Shown: piece by piece, positions 24,201 through 34,309 of the stretch
Numbering within the stretch: position 1 is the first letter of the stretch
Layout of the letters: each line of letters starts with the position of its first letter
NCBI GenBank assembly: GCA_030770425.1
Contig: JASJFT010000199.1
Span: 1-64,000 of the forward strand
DNA: 64,000 bases
Source: Darksidea phi
Taxonomy: Eukaryota; Ascomycota; Dothideomycetes; Pleosporales; Lentitheciaceae
Direction: 5' to 3'
Made by a program: the position numbers and the translations under genes
Notes under the pieces: generated by a model
The model's input: the letters and a program-made list of their open reading frames with translations, nothing else
What the model was told of the DNA's origin: nothing
Databases searched by the model: none

Positions 24201-24990
24201 GATAATCTACTTAAATAGACGACTCGCTTAATAAATACGTTATCTTATTAAAAGAAAAGTTATTTTCTAAATCTATATTTTTCTACTTAAAATTCTCTTC
24301 TTTAATCTCTAATTTTATAGACTTATAATAAATATTAGAAATATATATATATAAAGCTTTATACTTATAATAAACTTTTATATAAATAGTAAATTTATTA
24401 TTATTAATATATTTAATATTCTTAATTAAATAGAAAGAATAGTAAAGTATTAATATAATATAAGTAAAGTCTTTAATATATACTATAAATAAATAGAAAG
24501 AATAGTACTTTAAGATATATAGCTTTACTTAAGCTTAGTACTTAAAAGATAAATAGTAGATATAATAAAGAAGAAAGTTAAAATAGTTAACCTCTTTAAG
24601 TATAGCTAGTTACTCTTTATATTTAGTAAAGAGTAACTAGTTTTACTAAAAAGAAACTTAGTTATTACTATTATCTTTAGAAGTATTAGATATCTCTTAC
24701 TACTAATTTTTAAAGATAAAAGTAATTAGATACTCTATCTTAGAATAATAATTAATATTAACTACTACTTAAGAGTAGTAAACTAAAGGTAAGCTAAAGA
24801 GGATATAATAGACTTTTTAGATACTATAGTTCTACTAGCTAATAGACCTATTTAGAAGCTTAGAAGTAAAAGAGAAGAATATATTTTTATTATTTAAATA
24901 AGAAAGAACTTAGACTACTATCTCTTTATATAATAGAGTTAGTATTTTTTTCTTTATAGTATAAACCCCTATATACTCTATTACTCTAAT
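24201..24990. other. AT-rich stretch between the pogo relic and the island
   Basis: RIP-type composition with no readable gene. It holds a perfect 13-bp inverted repeat at 24606-24640 and possibly the 5' end of the pogo element. It stops abruptly at about 24990, where CA and TG reappear. Confidence 0.6.
24606..24640. repeat. Perfect 13-bp inverted repeat (hairpin)
   Basis: Arms CTAGTTACTCTTT and AAAGAGTAACTAG around a 9-base spacer. It is free of mismatches although everything around it is mutated. It could be transposon end remnants or simply a hairpin. Confidence 0.85.
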
Positions 24991-25000
24991 AGTATCCGTC

Positions 25001-25440
25001 GCCCTTCGCACCGTTCCGCAGAAGAAATCGATCACGGCTGCCGACCCCTATTCCCTCGAACCTTGGGTGGCATATTCTCGAAGGAGGACCTGGGAGGAAC
25101 TACCCCATTGGACTAATACAATACACCTCGCAGACGTTTCTGCAATGCAGCATGGAAAACGGATGCTCAGTGAATGCCGCGATGTGATCTTCACGTCCTT
25201 CTTCGATTTCGCGTTCGTACTCCGCCTTGACGGCTACACATTAAGTACATTAGCGTCGGGAAGGCGGTGCTGTCATTTTATTGGAAATAAGTCACCACTT
25301 GCTCGCGCTCTCCTGGGCGAACCAAACTTCACACTGGCTCGCACCCTCCTTGAGACCGGGGCGGATCCAAATTCCCAGGTTGGCACTTGGGAACCCCGCA
25401 CGACCTGGCGTTGGTTCTTGGATTTCTGCCCAAACCTCAC
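25001..25440 (+). pseudogene. Fragment of a fungal NACHT/ankyrin-type (STAND) gene
   Basis: A plus-strand frame is open from about 25003 to 25549 with no ATG start near its beginning. It enters the island edge already in mid-protein (AADPYSLEPWVAYSRR) and contains one ankyrin-like unit (FTLARTLLETGADPN) followed by TTWRWFLDF. In fungal NACHT-ankyrin proteins a similar block (a hydrophobic stretch, then LLLxHGADPN, then TxWxxFL) sits near the C-terminus. The match is a recollection of family style, not an alignment. After about 25440 the frame runs into antisense NB-ARC sequence and is not meaningful. The 5' part is missing, lost at the AT-rich junction. Confidence 0.55.
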
Positions 25441-25893
25441 CATCGTCCTCGTTAATCAGATTGACCTTGACGATGGTCGTGTAGTTGCCAACCAGCCTAT
25501 ATGCGACATCTTGGCTCCGAGACGCCACGACGATGGACCCGTTCGGTGACGACGGGAGGAAGTTCGACAGCGGTTTTGTCGCGTGGCTTGGGTTGTTGGC
25601 AGTGCCGCCTGCCTGCGTTGACCGTGGGGAAAAGAAGACGTCGGCGTCGTCTGCATTGACAATCACCATCATCCACCGCCCGTTCGACTCATCGCACAGC
25701 TAACTGCGGACGAGTCGCAGCACGTCCGCCTTCGGGTCGTCCTTCCCTGGGATCTTCGTTGCCTCAGCGATCCTGCCGTACCCTTCCTCGAACCTCGCGC
25801 GTGTGCCCCCATGCACTCAAAATACCCACGTGTCTGGTGACCTATCCCGCACTTGGTGCGCATACTCGATAGCAATCCGAGACTTTCTATGTA
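25441..25893 (-). pseudogene. NB-ARC domain relic (NLR-like gene fragment)
   Basis: One minus-strand frame from about 25893 down to about 25440 reads as the NB-ARC core. It has KSRIAIEYAHQVRD (end of the P-loop; the preceding glycines are lost), WVF.VHGGTRARFEEGY, the kinase-2-like WMMVIVNADDADVFF (family form D-NADD), and PLSNFLPSSPNGSIVVASRSQDVAYRL (the RNBS-B/resolving-Arg segment), then IVKVNLINEDD. Two in-frame stops replace Trp. TGA at 25817-25819 and TAG at 25700-25702 both come from C-to-T on the plus strand, the second in CpA context as RIP would do. NB-ARC proteins in fungi are predicted intracellular receptors, often with TPR or ankyrin tails. This copy is dead and truncated at both ends. 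Confidence 0.8.
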
Positions 25894-25945
25894 GAATAAT
25901 CAGCATCAATTTGACCTTGGTAAGAATGCACAGCTACACAGCTTT

Positions 25946-26003
25946 TGGCACCAGCCAATGAGGGAGAGAACCCCCCTGTCAACATTTTCTGGCACCTGCC
26001 AAT
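25946..26003 (+). promoter_or_regulatory. Duplicated CCAAT-containing motif upstream of the Clr5-ankyrin gene
   Basis: TGGCACCAGCCAAT at 25946-25959 and TGGCACCTGCCAAT at 25990-26003 differ at one base and start 44 bp apart. Both include CCAAT, the binding site of the HAP/CBC complex in fungi. They lie 289 and 245 bp before the proposed start codon. A TATA-like CATATATTA is at 26078-26086. Regulatory role is inferred from position only. Confidence 0.35.
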
Positions 26004-26234
26004 CATCTTGCGGTGGGAATGCCGGCTGACGTGGCTAGCTGCAACCACATCGGACTCACCGGTCGGCCTGGCAAGACCATATATTACCGCGCCCCTTCGC
26101 AAGAGATGTTTTGCAGTCGAACCATCCTTCTTTTCCAATACCAAGACTCTTTGGGCTAATTTTCAATTCCCTCCGTTACACTTCAGATTCCGCTCTTCAT
26201 CCGCACTCTGCAAAGCAGACCTTTACAGTAAAAC

Positions 26235-29200
26235 ATGGCTGGAAGACGTGCTAAAAAGGATGAGTGGGAGCTTCACAAGGATGAAATACACAGATTGTTC
26301 ATCACTGATGACCGCACATTATCCGAGGTAGCAGAGCTGATGACGCAACGCCATGGTTTCACACGCACGTATGTCGAAGAACCCTCACCTCTAAGTAATT
26401 GACACGACTGTAGCTGATATCTACGTAGGGGATCTCAGTACCAGACTGTTTTAAAGAGATGGGATTTCAAGAAGAATATATCAAAAGAGGATTGGCTTTT
26501 TGTGTCCGAACACGTCAAGAAGAGGAAGGCCAAGGGCCGCGAATCCCGGGTCGATATCCGAGGGACTACGATCTCAGTCAAGAGGTTAAAGAGGGAGATG
26601 TCGAGGTACGAATACAATTTTACGCCCTTTCGGCGTTCCATGTCAGGTAGGCATGTCTGACACAATACTGGTATAGAGCGAATTAACCAGATGTCTAGAC
26701 AGGAACAGTCCGCATCCTTACATCCACATTTACACTCCTCCACACTCACCTGAAATTACTCTTGCACTGTCGCCTACATTACCCTATTCAGAGTCGGAAG
26801 TAGTACCTATATCTGAGGATGCGTTTCTTGAATGGGCTGGTCATACGCCTTGGTACCGATTCATGGATTTCATACCGATGCTAGAGATCAATGGTCCGCC
26901 TATGCTCCTCTCTGTTCCCCAGCCTCCTGAAAATCGGATATCCTTCGATTCGTCGCAATCTACCAGTAACATACACGGTGAATTAATACGCACGAATCGA
27001 AGATCCAGCTTACGAGAATGGATCGATGACATTGCAATGGCCACCACCCTGCAATTTGACGCTTTAATACCCGACGTGTGGACAAATCCGGGTAGATATC
27101 TGCCACCAACTCGCGACATGAAACCGGACATAGACGTGAACAACATGCTGGATTTATCTCTTAGGAACACACAACTCGAATTTATCAAACTGGCTATACA
27201 TCTAATCTCGAATAACATGGACACTACTCGGACGGTTGAGGCCATAGTACACCTTCTGGAAGACAAACACAATCTTTCGCTTCTTGAAAGTTTGCTGGAC
27301 CAGAAACTCCTCGTGGTGGAAGCTCTTTTCGAAAAGCTCTTTCAAGCTGCAGCAGAGTCCGGGAACCTACCACTGTTGAGGATCCTCGTCGAGAATAAGA
27401 CAGACGCCAAACTCGAACTACTGTGCTCTGAATATAACGACGCACTCAAATCCGCTATTCGGTACAGTCATGAAGACATGGTCACATACTTGCTCGATCA
27501 TGGTGTAATTGCTACTGGACTCATTCTTGATTATCATAATGGTTTTGAATACAGATGGAAGTCTCCATTAGATTGTGCGGTTGGATACAAGAATATGCGG
27601 ATAATTCAAGACCTGCTCACACCCAGGCCGAGGTCCATATTTTGTTGTCCTGAAGTCAACATGGAAACTCTTCGTGTAGCAATGTTGACCGGTGACAATG
27701 ACATTATTCAAATTCTTGTGGACCACGATCCGGAACTTCTGGATAAAATGAACTCAGAGCCTTGGCTACTCTACGCGGCTGCTTCGACGCACAGGACAGT
27801 GGCTACGCTTATGCAGCTCCAGAACTGGGGAATGGATATCACAGCGACGGATGAGGAAGGGTATGGTAGTGCCCTAGCTGCCGCCTGTCGGCATGCAGAT
27901 ATGGTAGTCATACAGCATCTTCTAGATTCGGAGGTCGATATCAACGGCATTGCTTTCGGACTTGGATACAAATCGATCTTGGATGACGATTCGGAAATGC
28001 ATCCTACTCCTTTAGAGGACAAAATCCTTGATGGGGCAAGAGACAAAACTGCGCTTTGCATCGCCGTGGAGAAACAAGATGAACGTCTAGTAAATCTCCT
28101 CCTCAGCAAAGGCGCCGACCCAGATCAGTTTCTGCATGTTTCCCCCCTTCAGACTGCTGCCATGGACGGCAATAATACTATAGTCGAAACGCTCATTAAA
28201 GCTGGCGCCGACGTCAACGCCGTGGTCAACCCTTTGTTGGAGGATTCAGACAATCCTCGATTTGACGAAGATATTGCAAACAAAACGGCTATACATCTAG
28301 CCGTGGAAAGGGGACATCAGAGCGTCGTTAATCGATTGATGGAGAGTGGAGCTATTATACCTAACGGCGATCCAGAACTCGCCGTAGTGGGTGAGGAATG
28401 GAATCCCTTACAGGCTGCAATGATTGGAGGAAACCGCAGCTTTGTTCATTGGATCATGGAAAGAGTTGACACCAACTATTGGGCAACACCGAGCTGCCTC
28501 GCGATATGTGTAAGAATGTTCGGATGGAGCTTTGCTAAGACCTTGATTGATGATAGGATATCCGCGAACAATATCCTGAAGAATCCACAGATTCTTTGCG
28601 AATGTATTTATTTAGGGGATCAAGAGGCCGTGAAGACCCTAGTATTTGACGCCAAGGCATCACTCGGGAAGTTACCGCGCGGATATGGGGCAATCGGGCT
28701 AGCAGTAGCCACGCGACATGGGCGAGCAAGCATGCTGCAGGTTTTCTTAGATGCGGGAGTGAAGCCATATCATTCCACACGAGAAAGAATCCGGTATGGG
28801 AAGTCGGAATATACCGTCGGCGGAGTCTACACGGAAACCGACCCTGACACCTCGGCGCTTGAAGTAGCAGTTCGATCCGAGAATCTGGATGTTCTTAAGT
28901 TCCTTTTGGATGCCTGCGGCAGCATTCTAAGCGACACAAAACAGGTAACCCAAAATCGGGGAATTTTACAAGCATATCGTGCGGCCATAAGTATCGGTAA
29001 TCGGGCTGTTTTGGACACGTTTTTAAAGGCAGGACTGAACGTAAGACAAATCGATGATACTACTGGATTGGGACCAGTCAACAAATGTCGTTACACTTCC
29101 ATCCAGTGGTATATGCTAGAAACCGATCATTATAGCCTGAGCCCCGAAATCGTAGATATCCTCCTCGACCACGGTGCTGACCCTAACGCCCCAGCCGAAG

Positions 29201-29736
29201 GCAGCAGTGTCTCTCGTTATGGATCGTACGACGTACCAGTAAATACTCCACTGCAGTCTGCAGTCAGATGCGATGCGGCCGAACTAGTAAGAAAGTTGCT
29301 TCAGCGACACGTCAATGTCAATGCAGAGCCGAATGTTAAAAGAGGTGCCACAGCACTCCAATTTGCAGCGATCAATGGCAATTTCGAAATATTGAATATG
29401 CTTCTAAAAGCTGGGGCAAACATCAACGCTCCACCAGCTTCCTTCGATGGACGTTCAGCTATTGAGGGCGCTTCAGAATGGGGTAGGCTAGATATGGTAA
29501 CATATCTCCTAGAGGCCGGTGTGAACATACAGGGTAGGAAAAACAAGAACTACAGAAGGTCGATCTACAGAGCATGGGATAATGGCCATAAGACCCTAGC
29601 CCGCACAATACAAGACTGGAAGGTCGCAAAATTTGGCACTGAAGATTGCGAGGATATCAAGGTGATATACGAGTCAGTGACGGAGGAAGAATTATATTAC
29701 GGAGATCTCGTGGATCTTGATGGAATGGCAAGATAG
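26235..29736 (+). CDS. Clr5-domain ankyrin-repeat protein, three exons
   Basis: Exons 26235-26368, 26429-26646 and 26699-29736 give about 1129 aa ending in TAG. Intron 1 (60 bp) has donor GTATGT and acceptor GTAG. Intron 2 (52 bp) has donor GTAGGC and acceptor CTAG; each join keeps the frame. Residues about 9-61 form a Clr5 domain (PF14420 type): DEWELHKDEIHRLF, TLSEVAELMTQRHGFTRT, then after intron 1 YQTVLKRWDFKKN. A basic stretch follows (VKKRKAKGRES). From about residue 330 to 1080 there are degenerate ankyrin repeats. The clearest are near 568-593 (LVNLLLSKGADPD), 599-627 (IVETLIKAGADVN), 647-669, 940-947 (LLDHGADP), 1001-1029 and 1037-1062. The ATG at 26235 has a good context (AAAACATGG); a start at 26863 would drop the Clr5 domain. 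Clr5 is named for a fission-yeast heterochromatin silencing factor; in filamentous fungi it commonly heads ankyrin or TPR proteins of unknown role. It is the only intact gene I see. Splice sites need cDNA. Confidence 0.85.
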
Positions 29737-30016
29737 AGGTGTTGTGGGCAGAGGCCAAGGGGATGTGACGAGCACCAGCCGTAATGACATCTGGTCGCGA
29801 GTGGTACTGCGGCAAGCAGCCCGTCCACATCTTTCTTTGGCATGCGATCGTAGTAATTTTGAATGATGCGATAGGAGAGCCCGATGGAAAAGTATTGAAC
29901 TACAATAGTGGCTTACAAACCACCAGACTGTAAGAAATTTGTTCTCGCTCAAATTGACACTATTGCTGTAGTTCTTCGGCCACCCCATATTCGATTCGCC
30001 TTCTCAAACAACGGTT
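29737..30016. other. Intergenic region after the Clr5-ankyrin gene
   Basis: Normal base composition. Short open frames exist on both strands but none has protein-like composition or recognisable motifs. Presumably holds the 3' UTR and polyadenylation region; I see no clear signal. Confidence 0.5.
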
Positions 30017-30690
30017 TCAAATTCGTTGATAAGTACCTCTGCCAGAACCGACGATTCTCTCATGTCTTACGTACGCTAAGAATGATTGGCCGGAGCCAAG
30101 GACATGTCCAGCTGAGAGCGCGACCTCGTATTCGTGGTTGCGGCACGATGTGGGCGTCGGCGCATTGGACGAGCCCCGGCGGTGCGGCGCGGGACGCGGC
30201 AGGGGCTGCACGCGATCGAGGTCTTCATATGCTTCCCCAAAGTCGCCCGGTGTGATGGGTGAGTTGTGCAGCGTAGGTGATGATGGTGGGGCGCCAAGGT
30301 TGCCGTAATACCGTGGTGAGAGCGGTGTGCGGGCTTCTTCATCGGTGTCTCCAGGGTATTTTGGATGGGGCCTGAAATGAGAAGGTTCTTGAGATTGAAA
30401 GGCTTGCTACTGGATGATGCGGTGGATTTCTTAGACAATACGCTACGTGGGCTGGGTGGGGATTGATTGTCTCGGTAGCGGTCACGGGGGAGCGGTGCAG
30501 TAGACCATTCGATTGGTAGCTAGGTGGGTAGATGGTTCTCATAGGGGAACTCGGGTTAGAGCGTGAAGGGAGGTCCCTGGTTTGGATGGCAGTGGGCCGA
30601 CGGTCATGGAAATCCGTTTCATCACCATTGCTGGCTTGTGATAGAGATTTCTTCCGGTCATGGTGTAACCACGTGGCATGGATCATATGA
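30017..30690 (-). pseudogene. Frameshifted Ser/Pro-rich coding relic, unrecognised
   Basis: Three minus-strand frames succeed one another with protein-like composition. First KKSLSQASNGDETDFHDRRP down to about 30540; then RDRYRDNQSPPSPRS and STASSSSKPFNLKNLLISGP at about 30480-30365; then, shifted by one base near 30365, PKYPGDTDEEARTPLSPRYY, ITPGDFGEAYEDLDRV and a Pro/Arg-rich tail ending at 30017. Such a relay suggests one disordered Ser/Pro-rich protein broken by at least two indels. An intron with acceptor TCATTTCAG near 30370 could replace one of the shifts. I do not recognise the family. No intact start was found. Confidence 0.4.
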
Positions 30691-30750
30691 TGTGGTAGCG
30701 TGGCAGGTGCTGCTGAGACCTATTTTCTATAAGAGCTCAGAGCTCTCTTA

Positions 30751-30771
30751 CTCTCTCTCTCTCTCTCTCTC
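30751..30771. repeat. (CT)n microsatellite
   Basis: An uninterrupted CT run of about 10 units in the gap between the two minus-strand relics. Confidence 0.95.
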
Positions 30772-30852
30772 CTACACACTCTTTTGTACACAGAATCAAC
30801 AGAATACAGATACGTCGTTGATTGTCATATACCGTCTTCAGATTACGTGCGG

Positions 30853-31408
30853 TCACATATGGCTCATCACAGCGGCATAGAGACGTTCCATCTCTGCTTG
30901 TGAGCGCTCCTTGTTGGCATCAATGGCCTTCTGGTCAAACGAGCCTGGGCTGTGTATGACGGGACAGATTGCAGTGGGGCTCTCCACATTCTCGTTATTC
31001 TCAATCGCCCCCCGACTGTCGCACAACGCCTCCACGGCTCGTCCATGGCCACCATCGTGGGCCGCCCGTGCGCCCGTGGCTGCTGCTGCTCTGCTGCTGT
31101 TGACCATTTTCGGCGTCTTTGTCTTTTCTTCTGTTGGTTTCCGTCATCTCGTCTGACGCTCGGCCCCGCGGCCATTGGCCTGCCGCACTCGCACCGCACC
31201 TTTCCAGTAAGTAGTCGAACGGCACGTGCGGCAGCAGGTGCTCAGTGCATGGTGCTTCAATGCTCCTTACCATGGCAAAACCTCGACATGGCTTCTGCCA
31301 TCCGTCTTTCAGTCCTCCCAGCCCTGCCAACACCTGATGGGCCCCATGGGTCTTATGGGTCCCACCCCTATGGACTCCGGATACATCCAAACAGTGCCAT
31401 CTTACCAA
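30853..31408 (-). pseudogene. Second minus-strand coding relic, frameshifted in a Gln/Ser tract
   Basis: The last about 84 codons read like a protein C-terminus (ICPVIHSPGSFDQKAIDANK, then ERSQAEMERLYAAVMSHM and a TGA stop). Upstream another frame carries HLLPHVPFDYLLERCG and MTETNRRKDKDAENGQQQQ. The two frames meet in a CAG/AGC repeat near 31090, a likely slippage site. It could be one broken gene or two chance frames. Unrecognised. Confidence 0.3.
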
Positions 31409-32040
31409 CCCACATGTCGGAGAGTACAGAAACTCTCTGCATCCTCAGACGATCATGTATCCTTAGATTCCTGCCCTACGCATCCATCCTCTATGGCCGT
31501 GGCTAAGCCATGCTCGACACCGTCATGGCGCAGTTCCTCTGTGGCTGCCTTGGTAAAGATGTGATGGGCGCGGGAAATTTGCCACTGTGCGCACTGCGTG
31601 CCGAGCCGGAATCATGTCTACCTACGCAGTCACAGTGCATCCCTACTCCTCGCCCCTTCTCTTGGCTTTTCCGGAGCGGAGATTACATCGAAAGGGCGCG
31701 TAGACTAGCTAGTTGTATGTGGCAGCCCTCGATTACGACCGTTGGACTAGGGCTACAACCCTTGGCTCCCTGAACTCAAACCAAGCGAGAAACCCACTAA
31801 TTTCACCCGTTGCTGGGATACACGGCATGGTTACTGGTCGGTCGAAGCTCCATCGTGGAATCCTTTCGCCAGCTAGCCCACTAGTCTAACGTACTCGCAA
31901 ATTGTATGACTCTTGACCTGTCTATCGGCTGTTCAATTGCTAGGAGATCCTAGAGATGTTCTGTTATCGCCAACCCTTCCGATAGATACTGTTCGAAATA
32001 GCGATTCGGCATCTCCAAGTACGTCTATGAAAGCCTTTTC
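31409..32040. other. Island DNA without a recognised gene
   Basis: Normal composition. Open frames on the plus strand (for example 31510-31773) lack motifs and protein-like composition. Small GGGCCC/TGGGTC-type repeats at about 31335-31365. Nothing else seen. Confidence 0.5.
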
Positions 32041-32905
32041 TCTCTAATAACTTTATCCCTTATAAAGACTTCGATCCATTCTTATACTTTCTTATTATAA
32101 AATCTTAGATAATAATAGCTATTATAGTATTACTACTAGTGATAAAGCGATAGCCGCGCTATATCATTGCGCTATATAGAGGCGCTACTAAAAGTTAACG
32201 TATTATTCTAGCTAGGGGAAGCTAGGATAATAGGCTATATATAGTAGACCTCTAAGCGAAGCGCTATATCCTCTATACGCGTACCTCTACGCGTAGGCTA
32301 GCGAATAGGTAAGAGTATCTACCTCTAGGTTATAGGTTAGGTAAGAATCGTACGAACCTTAGGTAAGAGTTAGGTAAAAGTCGTATAAACTAGAAGTTAG
32401 AGTTAGATTAAAGTAGTTAAAGCTTTTAGATTAAGTTAAAGTTAAATAGCTAAATTTTTAAATAATTATTTATTATAAAAATTTATTATAAAATATATAA
32501 TATTTAATCTAACTTTAACTTATAGTCTATAGGACTTTTACTTAGACTTTATTTATTACTAGTATTAAAAGTATAGATATAGGACTAGATTTAGATTAAA
32601 TCTACTTATATAAGACTTAGATCTTATTTAACTTATATTTATTTACTACTTTATTTATATATATATATCTCTTATAAGTACTATAATACTAAGAATTAAG
32701 TAAATTCTAGCTTATAATAATAGTCTAAGTTTAGAAGAATATATTAACTAGAGTTATATAGTTTAGTATAGTTAATACTAGATAAAGAATAGTAATAGAA
32801 ATTATATTAATTATAAATATAGAGTATATATATTATAAATAAAGAATTTAATAAGTTAAATATTATATTTTAAAAACTAATAAAGCTTTATATAAAGCTA
32901 AATAG
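32041..32905. other. Right edge of the island, grading into RIP-type DNA
   Basis: From 32041 to about 32180 AT content rises but a few CA/TG steps persist (32076, 32141, 32163-32168); after that they vanish. GCGCTATAT occurs three times (32157, 32169, 32261). TTAGGTAA-like words recur between 32310 and 32380. The words AAGTTAAAGTT and AACTTTAACTT face each other at about 32433 and 32515. This may be a small degraded transposon, but no transposase is readable. It is the target into which element H inserted. Confidence 0.5.
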
Positions 32906-33173
32906 TATTATAGTCTATTTTTTAAATAACTTAATTATTTTACTTATTTTCTATTTTAATTAGTAGATTAGGTAATCTTAAGGATTAGTTTAATAGTTAA
33001 TTAGCTTATTTAGTATACTAAGCCCTATTTAGATATAAAAACCCTCTATTCTTATACTCTTATAATATTATCTTAGAATAGCTTTAATATATTAATTCTA
33101 CTATTAATTAATTAGAAGACTACTTTAGCTATTATAATTTCTAGTTAATTATACTTAATTCTAGGATCTTATA
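32906..33173 (+). repeat. 5' LTR of element H (268 bp)
   Basis: Starts TATTATAGTC and ends GATCTTATA. Same length and family as the LTRs of A, B, C and E in the opposite or same orientation. Confidence 0.9.
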
Positions 33174-33613
33174 TTATTCTAAGATTTCTAATTTTTAGTT
33201 AAAAATAATAGCTAAATATTAATCTCTAAATTCCTAGAGGTATATAATACTTAGAATAGGTAGTATATAGTACTTTTTTAGATAAATCTTAAAATCTACT
33301 ACTTTAAGTCCTAATATTACTAAAGTATTTAATATTTTTCTTAAAGAGAAGAGATTTATAAAAGTATTATATAGAATTAGATTTATATTCTAAATCTTAT
33401 AACTATTTATTATTATATAACTAACTAAGTTACTAATTAATATAATAATAAAATAATAGATACTAAGGACTAAATAGATTCTTTAAAATCTAGTCTATTT
33501 AATAAATAGCCCTTTTACCCTATCTCTTTATAAAAGAAAGATAAAAATAAGATATAAATTTTAAATAAGATAAAAAGTATATAAGTTATAAATAGAACTT
33601 AAAGTAAAGCTAA

Positions 33614-33881
33614 TATAAGACCTTAGGACTAAGTATAATTAACTAAAAGTTATAATAGTTAAGATAATCTTCTAATTAACTAATAGTAGAATTAGTATAT
33701 TAAAGCTATCCTAAGATAGTACTATAAGGATATAAGAATAAGGGATTCTTATACCCGAATAGGGCTTAGTATACTAAATAAGCTAACTACCTATTAGACT
33801 AATCCTTAGGATTACCTAATCTACTAACTAAAATAGAAAATAAGTAAAATAACTAGATTACCTAGGAAATAGACTATAATA
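33614..33881 (-). repeat. 3' LTR of element C (268 bp)
   Basis: Followed on its internal side by TTATCTTTCTTCTAGAA, the complement of a purine-rich tract, which fixes the minus orientation. Confidence 0.9.
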
Positions 33882-34309
33882 TTATCTTTCTTCTAGAATA
33901 AGGCCTTATTCTTAAGGGCCTTAGTAAACGAATAATTAAGAAAAAAACACTTTTTTAGAAGGGAGAAGGGGGAAGAGGGGTAGAAAGGATAGATAAATAC
34001 CTATATCTATTATTCCTTACTTAAAAAAATAATTTAACTAATATCTTCTAGATTATTCTTAAAGTATATTAATATTATATAGCTCTATATATATTTATTT
34101 ATTTTATTATATAAATTATTATTTAAAAAATATTTTTTTAATATATATACTATATAACGTACTTAATATATTTAAAGAGTATTATAGAATATATAAGAGA
34201 ATACTAGTAACTTAATTTTTTATATTATCTAGGAGTTATATATATATAATTCTATTAAAGAGATAAGACTTACTCCTTTTATATTCCTATTTATAGTAAA
34301 GTAAAACTA

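Noticed and set aside
1..24990. Mitochondrial or organellar DNA because of the AT richness
   Set aside because: Content is nested LTR retrotransposons and a DNA transposase with RIP signature; no organellar genes were seen.
25292..25440. Continuation of the NB-ARC frame below 25440 on the minus strand
   Set aside because: The sequence there reads as the antisense of the plus-strand ankyrin fragment; NB-ARC similarity stops near the INEDDG residues.
25945..26331. Plus-strand ORF of 128 codons just before the Clr5-ankyrin gene
   Set aside because: It crosses the proposed promoter and first exon in another frame, and has no motif; the Clr5 frame starting at 26235 explains the same DNA better.
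27771..28109. Minus-strand ORFs inside the Clr5-ankyrin gene (also 28535-28780, 28827-29084, 29301-29546)
   Set aside because: They are antisense shadows of a well-supported ankyrin frame and show no domain of their own.
26863..29736. ATG at 26863 as the true start of the ankyrin gene
   Set aside because: The frame stays open upstream to 26699 and joins through two canonical short introns to a clear Clr5 domain starting at 26235.
30563..30880. Plus-strand ORF spanning the CT microsatellite
   Set aside because: Half of it translates the CT repeat into Leu-Ser; no start context or homology cue.
31510..31773. Plus-strand Cys-containing small ORF as a possible secreted effector
   Set aside because: No signal peptide, no intron or promoter cue, and composition typical of a random frame.
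32310..32380. TTAGG-like words as interstitial telomere repeats
   Set aside because: Spacing is irregular and the fungal telomere unit TTAGGG is not present in tandem.
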